Part shown: positions 1 to 8,182 of the stretch, piece after piece | How positions within the stretch are numbered: the first letter of the stretch is position 1 | Layout of the letters: the number at the start of each line of letters is the position of its first letter | NCBI GenBank assembly: GCA_900557505.1 | Contig: USTC01000003.1 | Coordinates: forward strand, 1-20,567 | Reading direction: 5' to 3' | DNA: 20,567 nucleotides | From: an uncultured Collinsella sp. | GTDB taxonomy: Bacteria > Actinomycetota > Coriobacteriia > Coriobacteriales > Coriobacteriaceae | Position numbers and translations under genes: made by a program | The notes under the pieces: generated by a model | Seen by the model: the letters and a program-made list of their open reading frames with translations, nothing else | What the model was told of the DNA's origin: nothing | The model's database searches: none

Positions 1-99
1 TCCAAGGGCGTACCGCAGGGACGCTACATGCTCGACCACGTCCGCAAGGTTCGGTGGGCGTTTATTGCATGGGAGCCGGTCTCTTCGGGCCGTCCATAG
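1..99 (+). CDS. Possible 3' end of an upstream gene (partial)
   Basis: Frame 1 is open from the window edge to a TAG at 97-99 and would encode 32 residues ending in EPVSSGRP. The codons are mostly the GC-ending kind used by clear genes in this window, whereas the longer open frame 2 (to 237) carries several AGG, AGA and TTA codons and looks random. I do not recognise the product. Between 100 and 281 I see no convincing gene; a small GGCCCC/GGGGC hairpin lies near 239-258, just before yhbY. Confidence 0.35.
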   Translation, partial: SKGVPQGRYMLDHVRKVRWAFIAWEPVSSGRP

Positions 100-281
100 A
101 CCGCTTTCGGCCGCCGTACTCGTCCGCCTGCAACCCGCGCTGTTCTCCCGCTCGGCATCCGCATTCTTTTTGAACTGGGCAAACGCGCTCCACACCGCGC
201 CGTTCCTGCGCTATCGTGGGACAGCTCACGTAGATTAAGGCCCCATCGCGGGGCGCCCCATAACATAGAAAGCGAGAACCC

Positions 282-581
282 ATGGCACTGACAGGAGCCC
301 AGGTCAAGCAGCTTCGCAGCATGGCCCATCACCTCAACCCCGCCATCATCATCGGCAAGTCCGACATCAACGAGGGCACCGTCGAGCAGACGGTCGCCTA
401 CCTGGAGAAGCACGAGCTCGTTAAGTGCTCCGTACTCGATGGTTCCAGCCTTTCCGCCCGCGAGGCCGCCGAAGAGCTTGCCGATCGCTGCCATGCCGAG
501 GTCGTCCAGGTTATCGGCCGCAAGTTCTCGCTGTATCGCGAGTCCTCGCGCAAGGACATCGAGAAGATTAAGCTCGTCTAA
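282..581 (+). CDS. yhbY: YhbY-family ribosome assembly RNA-binding protein
   Basis: This 99-residue protein is a single CRS1/YhbY (CRM) domain, a small RNA-binding fold that associates with pre-50S ribosomal particles in other bacteria. The family pattern is easy to see: LTGAQVKQLRSMAHHLNP at the start, IIIGKSDINEGTV (the position of the family's GxxG-type RNA-binding loop), a helix ending HELVKCSVLD, and the closing strand VVQVIGRKFSLYR. The length matches E. coli YhbY (about 97 residues). The ATG at 282 begins exactly where the domain does; upstream is only a weak purine stretch (AAAGCGAGAA). A strong terminator follows 40 bases after the stop, so it is probably the last gene of its transcript. 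In many bacteria yhbY lies beside nadD or obg-type genes, but the left neighbour here is cut off. Confidence 0.93.
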   Translation: MALTGAQVKQLRSMAHHLNPAIIIGKSDINEGTVEQTVAYLEKHELVKCSVLDGSSLSAREAAEELADRCHAEVVQVIGRKFSLYRESSRKDIEKIKLV

Positions 582-620
582 GAGCCAACAATCCGGCGAG
601 CCAGCATACATCAAGCTTGC

Positions 621-652
621 GAGCGTCCGAGCAATTCGGACGCTCATTTTTT
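621..652 (+). terminator. Rho-independent terminator of yhbY
   Basis: A perfect 10-bp stem GAGCGTCCGA / TCGGACGCTC with the 5-base loop GCAAT is followed by A and six Ts (647-652). The last Ts overlap the stop codon of the convergent regulator gene (651-653). The opposite strand lacks a T-run, so it should act mainly on plus-strand transcripts. Confidence 0.9.
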
Positions 653-3650
653 ATCGCTCGACGAGCACGCGGTTAAGCCTGCCCTCCACCAAGCGCTCGT
701 ACAGACGCCGCGTCTCGGGCTCGGGCACGCCATTGACCTGCTCCCTCAGGTGATGCATATGCCCACTGTACAGCTCGACGATATCGCGTCGTCGCCCCGC
801 CGCACCGTAGACGCGCATAGCGCAACGCACCATGTCCTCACGCGCCGTCTCTTGCCGCAGCCCCGACTCCACCAGCCATACCGCCGACTGCAGGTCGTTT
901 TCTTCTAGGGCGGCATTCGCGCCCCGAATCATGCAGTCGATATACTTAGATTCCATAATGCGCCGCATACGCAAAAAGTAGGTGGGATTACAGCCATTGG
1001 GAACATATAACGGGCCGGCGTAGAGCTGCTCGATCTTAAGGCACAGCTCGATCAGATGGGGCCCGCGCGCACCCGTGCGATTTCCCAAAACTTCGCGGCT
1101 TATCTGATCAAACAACCGCACGTCGGTCTTGACGTAATCGCCGTTAAGCCCAATGCACTCGTTTTGGATCAGCACACACGACTTGCCGTCCGGTGTCGGC
1201 CCCAAAGCCGAACGCAGGCGCGATATCGTCGAGTACAGATTGTTACGAGCGCTATTGAACTCGGCATGGGGCCACAGCTCCATAGCCAGCGTCTCGCGGT
1301 CGACCAGTGCATCCATGCCCAGCGCAAGCCGCTCGGCAAGCGTCGCCGCTTTCTTGCGGCGCCACATCTTATCCGTGATGGGAAACCCGTCGCGCTCGGC
1401 GCGAAACGCCCCAAACATGCGGATCTCGATATGGCCAATCACATCGACACCCTCGGCATCACCGGCCTGGAACAGACGCTCGCCTTCGCCCTCAAAGTCG
1501 TCACGCAGCGAATACCGCGACAGCTCGCGCACCGGGAGCTTCTTTCGAATTCTAGCAGCAGGCTCACCCAGACAATGCATCGCAAGACGCGCAAACAGCC
1601 GATATGACGGATCCAAAATTCCCGGGCGGTTCATGGACATCCAGGCTGCAAGGTCGCTATCGCGGCCTGCGGAGGCCAAATGCAGCGCCACCATCCATGC
1701 CTCGGCACCACCGACCTGCGTCCGACTCAAATCGAGCAGCTCTGCCTCTTCGCGCACCGATACCATCGATGTATTGCGTAAGTATGCCGCGCGCTCTAGC
1801 AGCAGTGCGTTGTCGCGTATGTATCCAATCGATTCCTCGGCAAGCCTGAGCACCTGCACCGCACGGAATTTGGCATTGACCGGACGCCCCTCAGCCAGCG
1901 ACTGCCAGCCTTCCAATATCAAGCCAAACAACTGGACTTGATTGTCACGCACGCGCACGGCAAAACGGTCGAGCTCATTGAATGCCTGCTCGTCGGTTAC
2001 CGGCATGCCGGCAAACAGGCGCCGCGCCGATAATACCATGCGCACCCAGATGGCGAGCGCTCGGATTCCACGCGCTTCGAGCGCCTCGAGCGTCAGGGCC
2101 ATCTCGTCATCACGCTCGTCAGTCCCTGCATACGACCCATCAAATAGCTCCGTCAACATGCGGTCCGCCCGCACAAACGTCCCCGCGATATCGAGCTCAC
2201 AATCGTAGGCCTTATCCGTTTTGAGACCCGCGAGGATCTCGCCACCCTTCGCCCGCTCGGTCAGCCCATGCTTTATCTCGACATGTGCGGACAGCATGTC
2301 GAGTGCGGCACAAGACGACTCACTTTCCAACGCTGCATGGCTTGCCGGAAGCCCCAGACCACTATCTCCATAACAGGCGGCCGTAAACGCGTGCGCCACC
2401 TTCCACGACACGGGATCGAGCTCGCAAATCGCTTGCTCGCCCGCACGCTCGATAATTGAGGCCATATACCGCGCGAGCTTTGTATTGGAGACGCTCACCG
2501 CCGCCAGATAGATGCCGAGCGCCTCGTCAGGCGTCGGTTCCGATGCCCGGCCATCTGCCTCGGTCTTTCCCAGCGCCGCGCGGCAGACATCCCCTCCGTG
2601 CCCCGTCAGGGCCAGATCGACCCCATACTGCCCGGCAAGCTCCAACACCGCACTGCGGTCCAAAAACGCGTCGGCGAGGTCCATCGCGGTATCGCAGCGC
2701 CCCGCTTTAATCAATATACGCGCCGCCCGCACAACGAGTTCGGGGCGAATTTCGGCGACCAGCTTGCGCAATCGCAGACGTGCGTTATCCTCGGTACCCA
2801 AGCAGGTAAAGCTCCGGTCTGCCGGATCAACGCCAAATATGGGATAATCGCGGACAAGATAGGACTGGTCAATCGCCGAAAGCCTAACACCGCAAGCCTC
2901 GAGCTCCGAAATATTGCCCTCACCCATTAGGACCATCAAGCATGCCACACTAAACAGGGCGTTGTTCTCGAGCGATGCCAGATCAACAAGTGCCGCACCG
3001 TAGATATTAACGATCTCGTTTTCGAGCATCTGGGCAACGTCTCCCTGCCCGTAGAGTCCCGACTGCATAGCCGAGACGAGCTCGGGCACGCCCTGCGTAA
3101 GCTGGTAGAAGTCGAGCGATGTGCTGATCGAGAACGCCGATGCCCACGCCGAATACTCATAGGCATGCACCTTGAGCATCTGCGCGTTGACTTTAATCGA
3201 ATCGCCCAGTCCATGAATCAGCTGGCGATTCGAAGGACGGCAGCTCAAAAAGACCCCAACCCCCATAGCACGCAGGCTTCGGATCCGGTCGATCAGCTCC
3301 TCGGTCTCGCTCTGGCTGAGATTAGGCACGTTATCGATTGCAATCAGGGAATGCGGCTTGTCCTTAAGCTCATCGGTAACGACCTCGAGCTGCATAAACA
3401 CCTCGCGCCCAATAGCACGGTCTGCCTCGATGATCCGCACGGGACCTCGCGTCGGATCGCTTTTAACCTCTTGGGTATACTGCAGCAGCACCGAGGTTTT
3501 CCCAAAGCCATCAGGCGCGTAGAGGACTACGATGCCGGCCTTTCGGCCCTTGGCGATAAGTTCGTTCATCAAGCGATCGCGCCGCACCGTATAACTACTG
3601 CCCAGCGGCATAAGCTCGAGGTCGTCCGTATTGCCCAAATCGTTAACCAT
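651..3650 (-). CDS. Large ATPase-BTAD (SARP-like) transcriptional regulator
   Basis: A 999-residue regulator. Near the N-terminus a P-loop reads APDGFGKTS (about residues 45-53), the form typical of MalT/STAND-type regulators, and a Walker B-like strand reads SLIAIDNV (about 102-109). A long, mostly helical middle (about 200-730) looks like a sensor or repeat region but shows no clear motif. From about residue 741 (IEIRMFGAFRAERDG) comes a winged-helix domain with RRKKAATLAERLAL and ARNNLYSTISRLRSALG, followed by a BTAD domain (about 846-985). This matches SARP/AfsR-like activators, except that the ATPase precedes the DNA-binding domain. The ATG at 3650 has a good ribosome site (TTGAGGAG). 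No target operon is adjacent: the next gene on the same strand is nagB, beyond its own terminator. The inducing signal is unknown. Confidence 0.85.
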   Translation of the reverse strand: MVNDLGNTDDLELMPLGSSYTVRRDRLMNELIAKGRKAGIVVLYAPDGFGKTSVLLQYTQEVKSDPTRGPVRIIEADRAIGREVFMQLEVVTDELKDKPHSLIAIDNVPNLSQSETEELIDRIRSLRAMGVGVFLSCRPSNRQLIHGLGDSIKVNAQMLKVHAYEYSAWASAFSISTSLDFYQLTQGVPELVSAMQSGLYGQGDVAQMLENEIVNIYGAALVDLASLENNALFSVACLMVLMGEGNISELEACGVRLSAIDQSYLVRDYPIFGVDPADRSFTCLGTEDNARLRLRKLVAEIRPELVVRAARILIKAGRCDTAMDLADAFLDRSAVLELAGQYGVDLALTGHGGDVCRAALGKTEADGRASEPTPDEALGIYLAAVSVSNTKLARYMASIIERAGEQAICELDPVSWKVAHAFTAACYGDSGLGLPASHAALESESSCAALDMLSAHVEIKHGLTERAKGGEILAGLKTDKAYDCELDIAGTFVRADRMLTELFDGSYAGTDERDDEMALTLEALEARGIRALAIWVRMVLSARRLFAGMPVTDEQAFNELDRFAVRVRDNQVQLFGLILEGWQSLAEGRPVNAKFRAVQVLRLAEESIGYIRDNALLLERAAYLRNTSMVSVREEAELLDLSRTQVGGAEAWMVALHLASAGRDSDLAAWMSMNRPGILDPSYRLFARLAMHCLGEPAARIRKKLPVRELSRYSLRDDFEGEGERLFQAGDAEGVDVIGHIEIRMFGAFRAERDGFPITDKMWRRKKAATLAERLALGMDALVDRETLAMELWPHAEFNSARNNLYSTISRLRSALGPTPDGKSCVLIQNECIGLNGDYVKTDVRLFDQISREVLGNRTGARGPHLIELCLKIEQLYAGPLYVPNGCNPTYFLRMRRIMESKYIDCMIRGANAALEENDLQSAVWLVESGLRQETAREDMVRCAMRVYGAAGRRRDIVELYSGHMHHLREQVNGVPEPETRRLYERLVEGRLNRVLVER

Positions 3651-4034
3651 GCCCGCTCCTCAACTCGACCACATGGACACCGTAACGCTAGACCATATGT
3701 ATCGCTAGATGAATAGAGCGATGCTACGGTTTAGGATGTTTGTTGGTACGCAAATGGCAAGTTTTTGTTCAGCGTGGTCCGATTGAAACTTATCCCCCAA
3801 CCAATCAGTCTTTGCGCAGGTCAATGCGCTTGCCAGCTTGTCCCATCCTTTGGCAGTGTACCTCAAATGAGCGCTGTTCAATTGTGTTGCGCAACTCACC
3901 TAACGCTAGCTACCGTCTGCGACCTTTTCATAGCATTTATGCATAGTATCTGTTATGGAATGAATCATGCTGCACCAGACGCACCCGTCAAGTTCGCTGC
4001 AAGATTTTCGTCAAGCACACGGCGCGCGCTCAGC
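3651..4034. other. Gene-free region upstream of the regulator
   Basis: No open frame here is convincing; a 64-codon minus-strand frame (3705-3899) has no family signature or ribosome site. The stretch is noticeably richer in A+T than its surroundings. It should hold the regulator promoter, reading leftwards, and contains repeated TAACGCTAG motifs (3683-3691 and 3901-3909). Confidence 0.5.
3682..3709. repeat. Direct repeat upstream of the BTAD regulator
   Basis: GTAACGCTAGA (3682-3692) and GTATCGCTAGA (3699-3709) differ at one position and start 17 bases apart, 32-59 bases before the regulator's ATG. SARP-type regulators commonly bind short direct repeats, so this could be an autoregulatory site. 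The spacing is not the classic 11 or 22 bp, so the role is an inference. Confidence 0.4.
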
Positions 4035-4060
4035 AAAAAGGCCCCCGCAAAGCGGAGGCC
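4035..4060 (-). terminator. Rho-independent terminator of nagB
   Basis: Read on the minus strand, a 9-bp GC-rich stem (GGCCTCCGC / GCGGGGGCC, one G-T pair) with a 3-base loop runs into five Ts. It starts about 35 bases after the nagB stop. Confidence 0.9.
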
Positions 4061-4094
4061 TTCGGCAAAGCTATGTCGAGGTGATAGGCTTTCG

Positions 4095-4823
4095 CTACTT
4101 GCAGAGCGAAAGGGCGGCCTCGTCGGCAACGACAACGCAGTTGGTGTGCAGCTGCAGGATCGAAGCCGGGCACTCGGGCGTAACCGGACCATAGCACATG
4201 TCATGCACGGCCTGAGCCTTGGCCTCGCCGTTGGCGACGACCAGGATCATGCGGGCATACATGATGGTCTGGGTACCCATGGTGTAGGCCTGACGGGGAA
4301 CATCGTCGATGCTGTCGAACAGGCGGCTGTTGGCCTGAATGGTGCTCTCGGTGAGGTCGACGCAGTGCGTGCCCTTGGAGAAGTGGTCATCGGGCTCGTT
4401 GAAGCCAATGTGGCCGTTGTTGCCAATGCCGAGCAGCTGCAGATCCGGGTAACCGGCCTCGGCGACGATCTTGTCGTACTCAGAGCAGGCAGCGGCGGCG
4501 TCGGGGTTGGAACCGTCGGGCACATGCGTGTTGTTCAGGTCGATGTTGATGTGATCGAAGAAGTTCTCACGCATGAAGTAGTGATAGCTCTGGGGATCGT
4601 CGTGCGAAAGGCCGCGATACTCGTCCAGGTTGTAGGTGCTGACCTCGGCAAAGTCGACGTCGCCCTTCTTGTACCAAGCAGCGAGCTGCTTGTAGGCACC
4701 GATCGGGGTGGAGCCGGTGGCAAGACCCAGCACACAGTCGGGCTTGAGGATAACCTGGGCCGAGATGATATTAGCGGCCTTGCGGCTCATATCCTCGTAG
4801 TCTTTAGCTTTAATGATCTTCAT
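4095..4823 (-). CDS. nagB: Glucosamine-6-phosphate deaminase
   Basis: NagB converts glucosamine-6-phosphate to fructose-6-phosphate and ammonia in the cytoplasm, feeding amino sugars into glycolysis. The 242-residue product begins MKIIKAKDYEDMS and carries the family motifs in order: LATGSTPIGAYKQL (phosphate-binding loop, about 34-47), NLDEYRGL with the active-site Asp, and LLGIGNNGHIGFNEP with the catalytic His. I chose the ATG at 4823 because the family sequence starts there and AAAGGA sits at the right distance; the frame stays open further upstream but encodes nothing recognisable. Its neighbours are a PTS IIA protein and glmM, which fits an amino-sugar cluster. A terminator follows. The 271-base gap upstream holds several hairpins, so it may have its own promoter and leader. 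Confidence 0.95.
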   Translation of the reverse strand: MKIIKAKDYEDMSRKAANIISAQVILKPDCVLGLATGSTPIGAYKQLAAWYKKGDVDFAEVSTYNLDEYRGLSHDDPQSYHYFMRENFFDHINIDLNNTHVPDGSNPDAAAACSEYDKIVAEAGYPDLQLLGIGNNGHIGFNEPDDHFSKGTHCVDLTESTIQANSRLFDSIDDVPRQAYTMGTQTIMYARMILVVANGEAKAQAVHDMCYGPVTPECPASILQLHTNCVVVADEAALSLCK

Positions 4824-5094
4824 TACGCGTCCTTTCTCGTACAAGAGAGGCAAGGCTCCCTTACAAGCACTTGCCCGCGGCCCGCGTCGGCCGCAACCAA
4901 CGTGTGCGGCCACCAGGGCGAGGTCGCGTAATGTATGTGTCTCGTGTCTAGCCGCGTCGAGGCCCCTGCCCGTCCACGGTGACCCAAAGCCTTTTAGCTT
5001 CGGACAAATCCCATCTTGCCACTGAGGGCGTCCTCTTTCAAGGGCGCCCTCCGTAAACGTGTTTGAATTGTAGACTAATGGCCACGTGCACTTG
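4824..5094 (-). other. Structured leader / intergenic region before nagB
   Basis: No gene is seen in these 271 bases. Reading towards nagB there is a TACAAT sequence (about 5067-5072) that could be a -10 box, then three hairpins: GAGGGCG/CGCCCTC arms (5024-5030 and 5045-5051), CCGAAGC/GCTTTGG arms (about 4984-5003), and a 7-bp GGCCGCA/TGCGGCC stem (4889-4911). None has a T-run after it, so none is a plain terminator. I could not match the region to a known riboswitch; glmS-ribozyme features were not recognised. Confidence 0.4.
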
Positions 5095-5592
5095 CTAACG
5101 CTCGCGAGCAACGATGAGCTGGTCCATCTCTTCGACATGCACGCCAACGGAGCCCTTGATGCTCGAGAACTCAACGGAGTTGCATACCAAGATGGGAACC
5201 GTCACATCGTAGCCCTCGGCAGCAATTGCCTCGCGATCGAACTCAATGAGTACATCGCCCTTATGGACGATGTCACCCACTTGCGCATGTACGGTAAAGT
5301 GCTTGCCCTCGAGCTGAACAGTGTCCAAACCAACGTGGATGAGCACATCCAAGCCATCGACCGTGTTAAGCGCAACGGCGTGTCCCGTGGGAAAAATAGC
5401 CTCGACCTTGGCATCAGCCGGCGCGATCACGCGCGTTCCGGTGGGCTGAATCGCCACGCCCTGGCCCAAAAGGCCGGTAGCAAACGTCTGATCGTTTACC
5501 TCGGAGAGCGGAATGACGTCACCCGAGATGGGAGCATCCAACGTAAGGACTCGACCACGCATACCAAAAGACCTTAGGACTTTAGTGAACAT
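5095..5592 (-). CDS. Stand-alone PTS glucose-family IIA component
   Basis: A 165-residue IIA(Glc)-type phosphocarrier. It would accept phosphate from HPr and pass it to a membrane IIB/IIC permease, and such proteins can also regulate other transporters. The active site is clear: the phosphorylated His lies in VLIHVGLDTV (His86) and its partner in FPTGHAVAL (His71), matching the E. coli His90/His75 pair. The fold's other marks are present, for example APADAKVEAIF and GDVLIEFD. The ATG at 5592 follows GAGGGGGAG; Met11 is a possible later start. It lies 71 bases after glmM and shares its strand with nagB, so it may serve an amino-sugar permease encoded elsewhere (no IIB or IIC is in the window). 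I left the symbol empty because crr, nagE-like and ptsG-like IIA proteins cannot be told apart here. Confidence 0.9.
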   Translation of the reverse strand: MFTKVLRSFGMRGRVLTLDAPISGDVIPLSEVNDQTFATGLLGQGVAIQPTGTRVIAPADAKVEAIFPTGHAVALNTVDGLDVLIHVGLDTVQLEGKHFTVHAQVGDIVHKGDVLIEFDREAIAAEGYDVTVPILVCNSVEFSSIKGSVGVHVEEMDQLIVARER

Positions 5593-5663
5593 GCTCCCCC
5601 TCGGACATACCGATCAACCAAAATAACCTTAACAGTTTACCACTTGGCACCCGTTTTTGACCA

Positions 5664-7024
5664 TTAGGGAAGTTCGCGCTTGACAACCTCGACGATGTCG
5701 TCGACAACGCGCTGAGTCAGCTCATGCGTCTCCGCCTCGGCCATAACGCGAACCAGCGGCTCGGTACCGCTCGGGCGCACCAAGATGCGGCCGCGACCGT
5801 TAAGCTCCTTCTCGGCGGCAGCGACGGCGTCCCAAATGGGCTGGCAATCGTCCAGGCCGGCCTTGTTGTCCGAATGCACGTTGACGAGCACCTGCGGGTA
5901 CTTCTTCATGATGCCGGCAAGGTCGGTAAGGGTGCGGCCGGTGCGCTTGAGCACGGCCAGCAGCTGCAGAGCCGTCACCAGACCGTCGCCGGTGGTGTTG
6001 TGCTCCAGGAAGATGATGTGGCCGGACTGCTCGCCACCGATAACAGCACCGTCCTCGAGCATGCGCTCAAGAACATAGCGGTCGCCCACGGCGGTCTGGA
6101 CCATCTCAAAGCCCTGCTCCTTCATTGCGATGGAGAAGCCCAGGTTGCACATGACGGTCGAGACGATCTCGGAGTTGGCGAGCTTGCCGCGAGCAGCAAG
6201 GTCGGAGCCGCAGATAGCCAGGATGTAGTCGCCATCAATCTCGTGTTCTCAATATTCATAATGGTACGGGAGTCACGGTCTACTAATTCCGCAACATCGG
6301 CGTCGCCGTCGTGGCCAAGGCCGATATCGGCGTGGGTGCGCAGCACGAGCTCGCGCAGGGGCTCAAGGTGCGTGGAGCCACACTCAACGTTAATGTCAGT
6401 GCCGCAGTAATCGGTGTTGATGGCATGGACCGTGGCGCCCAGGCGCTGCAGCGCGGCGGGCGTGGTCTGGCAGGAAGCACCGTGACCGCAGTCGACGGCA
6501 ACAACCAGGCCGTCGAGCTTAAGACCGTCGAGCGTGCTGATGGCATGATCGACATATGCCTTGCGGGCGTCCTTCATCTTGATGATGTGACCCACACCGG
6601 CGCCGGTCGGCAGCGTGTCGGCAGCCATGGCCTCCTCGGACATGACCCAGGCGCTGATCTCTTCCTCAACCGCGTCGGGAAGCTTCATGCCCTTGCGGCT
6701 AAAGAACTTGATGCCGTTGAACTCCGGCGGATTATGCGAAGCAGAAATGACGATGCCGCCATCGAGCTCGTTTTGGACGGTGAGCAGCGCCACGGCCGGC
6801 GTAGGGATAACGCCGCAGCAGTGCGGGCGGCCGCCCTCGGCCATAATGCCGGCGGTCAGAGCACTCTCGAGCATGGTGCCCGAAAGACGCGTGTCGCGGC
6901 CGATGCAAATGTCCGGACCAAGGAACTTGGTCGCCGCACGGCCAAGGCGAAACGCGAGATCGCACGAGAGGTCGGCGTTGGCGACGCCACGGACGCCGTC
7001 GGTACCGAAGATGTTCTGGGGCAT
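5664..7024 (-). pseudogene. glmM: Phosphoglucosamine mutase, frame broken in the middle
   Basis: GlmM turns glucosamine-6-P into glucosamine-1-P, an essential step to UDP-GlcNAc and peptidoglycan. The N-terminal part starts MPQNIFGTDGVRGVAN (ATG 7024 after AAGGAG) and includes the phosphoserine loop ISASHNPPEFNGIKFF and the metal-site motif GHDGDAD. Immediately after, where an Arg is expected, the sequence becomes unrelated for 53 bases (6243-6295). Family sequence then resumes in another frame at EIDGDYILAICG and runs to the end, with GGEQSGHI and the phosphate-binding loop RPSGTEPLVRV. Both halves are well conserved, so the break is recent, or a sequencing or assembly error. The downstream frame has a TGA at 6249-6251 and no start codon before the ATG at 6152, which lacks a ribosome site. 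If real, a functional copy must exist elsewhere or the cell tolerates the loss. Confidence 0.88.
6243..6295 (-). other. Foreign-looking 53-bp block inside glmM
   Basis: Compared with the family, about 9-10 codons are expected between GDAD and EIDGDY; here 53 bases are found, so roughly 23 extra bases and a frame change. The block is about 43% GC against about 60% on either side and uses codons rare in neighbouring genes (TTA, GTA, ATT, AAT). No flanking target duplication or inverted termini could be seen. Confidence 0.6.
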
Positions 7025-7072
7025 AGGATCGCTCCTTCCCAAGTGGGCAAAACGCAGTCGCCCACCCTAGTC

Positions 7073-7115
7073 GAAAAAGAAAAGCGGGACCCGCCGAGCA
7101 ATCGGCAGGCCCCGC
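7073..7115 (-). terminator. Terminator of the rplM-rpsI operon
   Basis: On the minus strand a 14-bp stem (GCGGGGCCTGCCGA / TCGGCGGGTCCCGC, two G-T pairs) with loop TTGC is followed by TTTTCTTTTT. It lies between rpsI and glmM, so glmM depends on read-through or its own promoter. Confidence 0.9.
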
Positions 7116-7147
7116 TTGTACATTGTATCTCGTAAGGAGATAAAACC

Positions 7148-7543
<396 letters not shown>

Positions 7544-7545
7544 CT

Positions 7546-7989
7546 TTAAGCCTCCAGCTCAATCTTCGTGGGGTTCTGGGCAGCATGCGGATGCTCGGTG
7601 CCAGCGTAGACCTTAAGCTTGGTCATCTGGGCACGGCCGAGGGTGGTCTTGGGCAGCATACCGCGAACGGCGCGCTCGATGACCTTCTCCGGGTGCTTCT
7701 CCATAGCCTGGCGGAAGCTCTCAGCCTTGAGGCCGCCGTTGTAGCCGCTGTGGCGATAATAGGTCTTCGTGTCGGCCTTGTTACCGGTAAGCTGGACCTT
7801 ATCGGCGTTGATGACGACAACGAAGTCGCCGCAGTCGCTGTTGGGCGTGAACTGGGGCTTGTTCTTACCGCGCAGGATCATTGCGATCTGGGTGGCAAGA
7901 CGGCCCAGGACAGCACCATCGGCGTCGACGAGAACCCAGTTGCGCTGGACCTCGCCCTGCTTGGCGTAGTGAGTCGATTTCGAAATCAC
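7546..7989 (-). CDS. rplM: 50S ribosomal protein L13
   Basis: A 147-residue L13, an early assembly protein of the large subunit. It shows the family's [48 protein letters not shown] block, then [12 protein letters not shown] and [35 protein letters not shown]. The start is a GTG at 7987-7989, supported by GGAGGA seven bases upstream and by the conserved N-terminus. It is the first gene of the rplM-rpsI operon, with a good promoter about 70-95 bases upstream. Confidence 0.98.
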   Translation of the reverse strand: MISKSTHYAKQGEVQRNWVLVDADGAVLGRLATQIAMILRGKNKPQFTPNSDCGDFVVVINADKVQLTGNKADTKTYYRHSGYNGGLKAESFRQAMEKHPEKVIERAVRGMLPKTTLGRAQMTKLKVYAGTEHPHAAQNPTKIELEA

Positions 7990-8055
7990 TTAGACTCCTC
8001 CATGTACAGTACGTGTTGTTACAGAGATTCACGGGGCTCTGCAAGTAACCCGTCC

Positions 8056-8083
8056 ATATTACCCCGCTCGCCGTACGAGTCAA
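8056..8083 (-). promoter_or_regulatory. Promoter of rplM-rpsI
   Basis: On the minus strand TTGACT (8078-8083) and TAATAT (8056-8061) are separated by 16 bases, close to the vegetative sigma consensus. The resulting leader would be about 60 bases long. Confidence 0.65.
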
Positions 8084-8182
8084 CAGGTATTTTGGCTCCG
8101 ACCAGAGTTTCTGCACATGTCATCCACGAGCCGTGATTTTCCAGCTCTTTAGCTGTTGTCATCTTTTGAGGGTTCGCCGTCG

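Noticed and set aside
100..237. Frame 2 continuation at the left edge
   Set aside because: Uses AGG, AGA and TTA codons that are rare in the real genes here; no recognised motif.
24..647. Minus-strand 207-codon frame over yhbY
   Set aside because: Antisense to a confident gene and passes through its terminator; no family features.
3765..4931. Plus-strand 388-codon frame
   Set aside because: It lies antisense over the whole of nagB and has no family features; a shadow of a GC-rich gene.
4824..5174. N-terminal extension of nagB in the same frame
   Set aside because: The family start MKIIK has its own ribosome site at 4823, and the extension encodes no recognisable sequence.
7025..7042. Upstream TTG start for glmM
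   Set aside because: The ribosome site AAGGAG lies inside this extension and points to the ATG at 7024.
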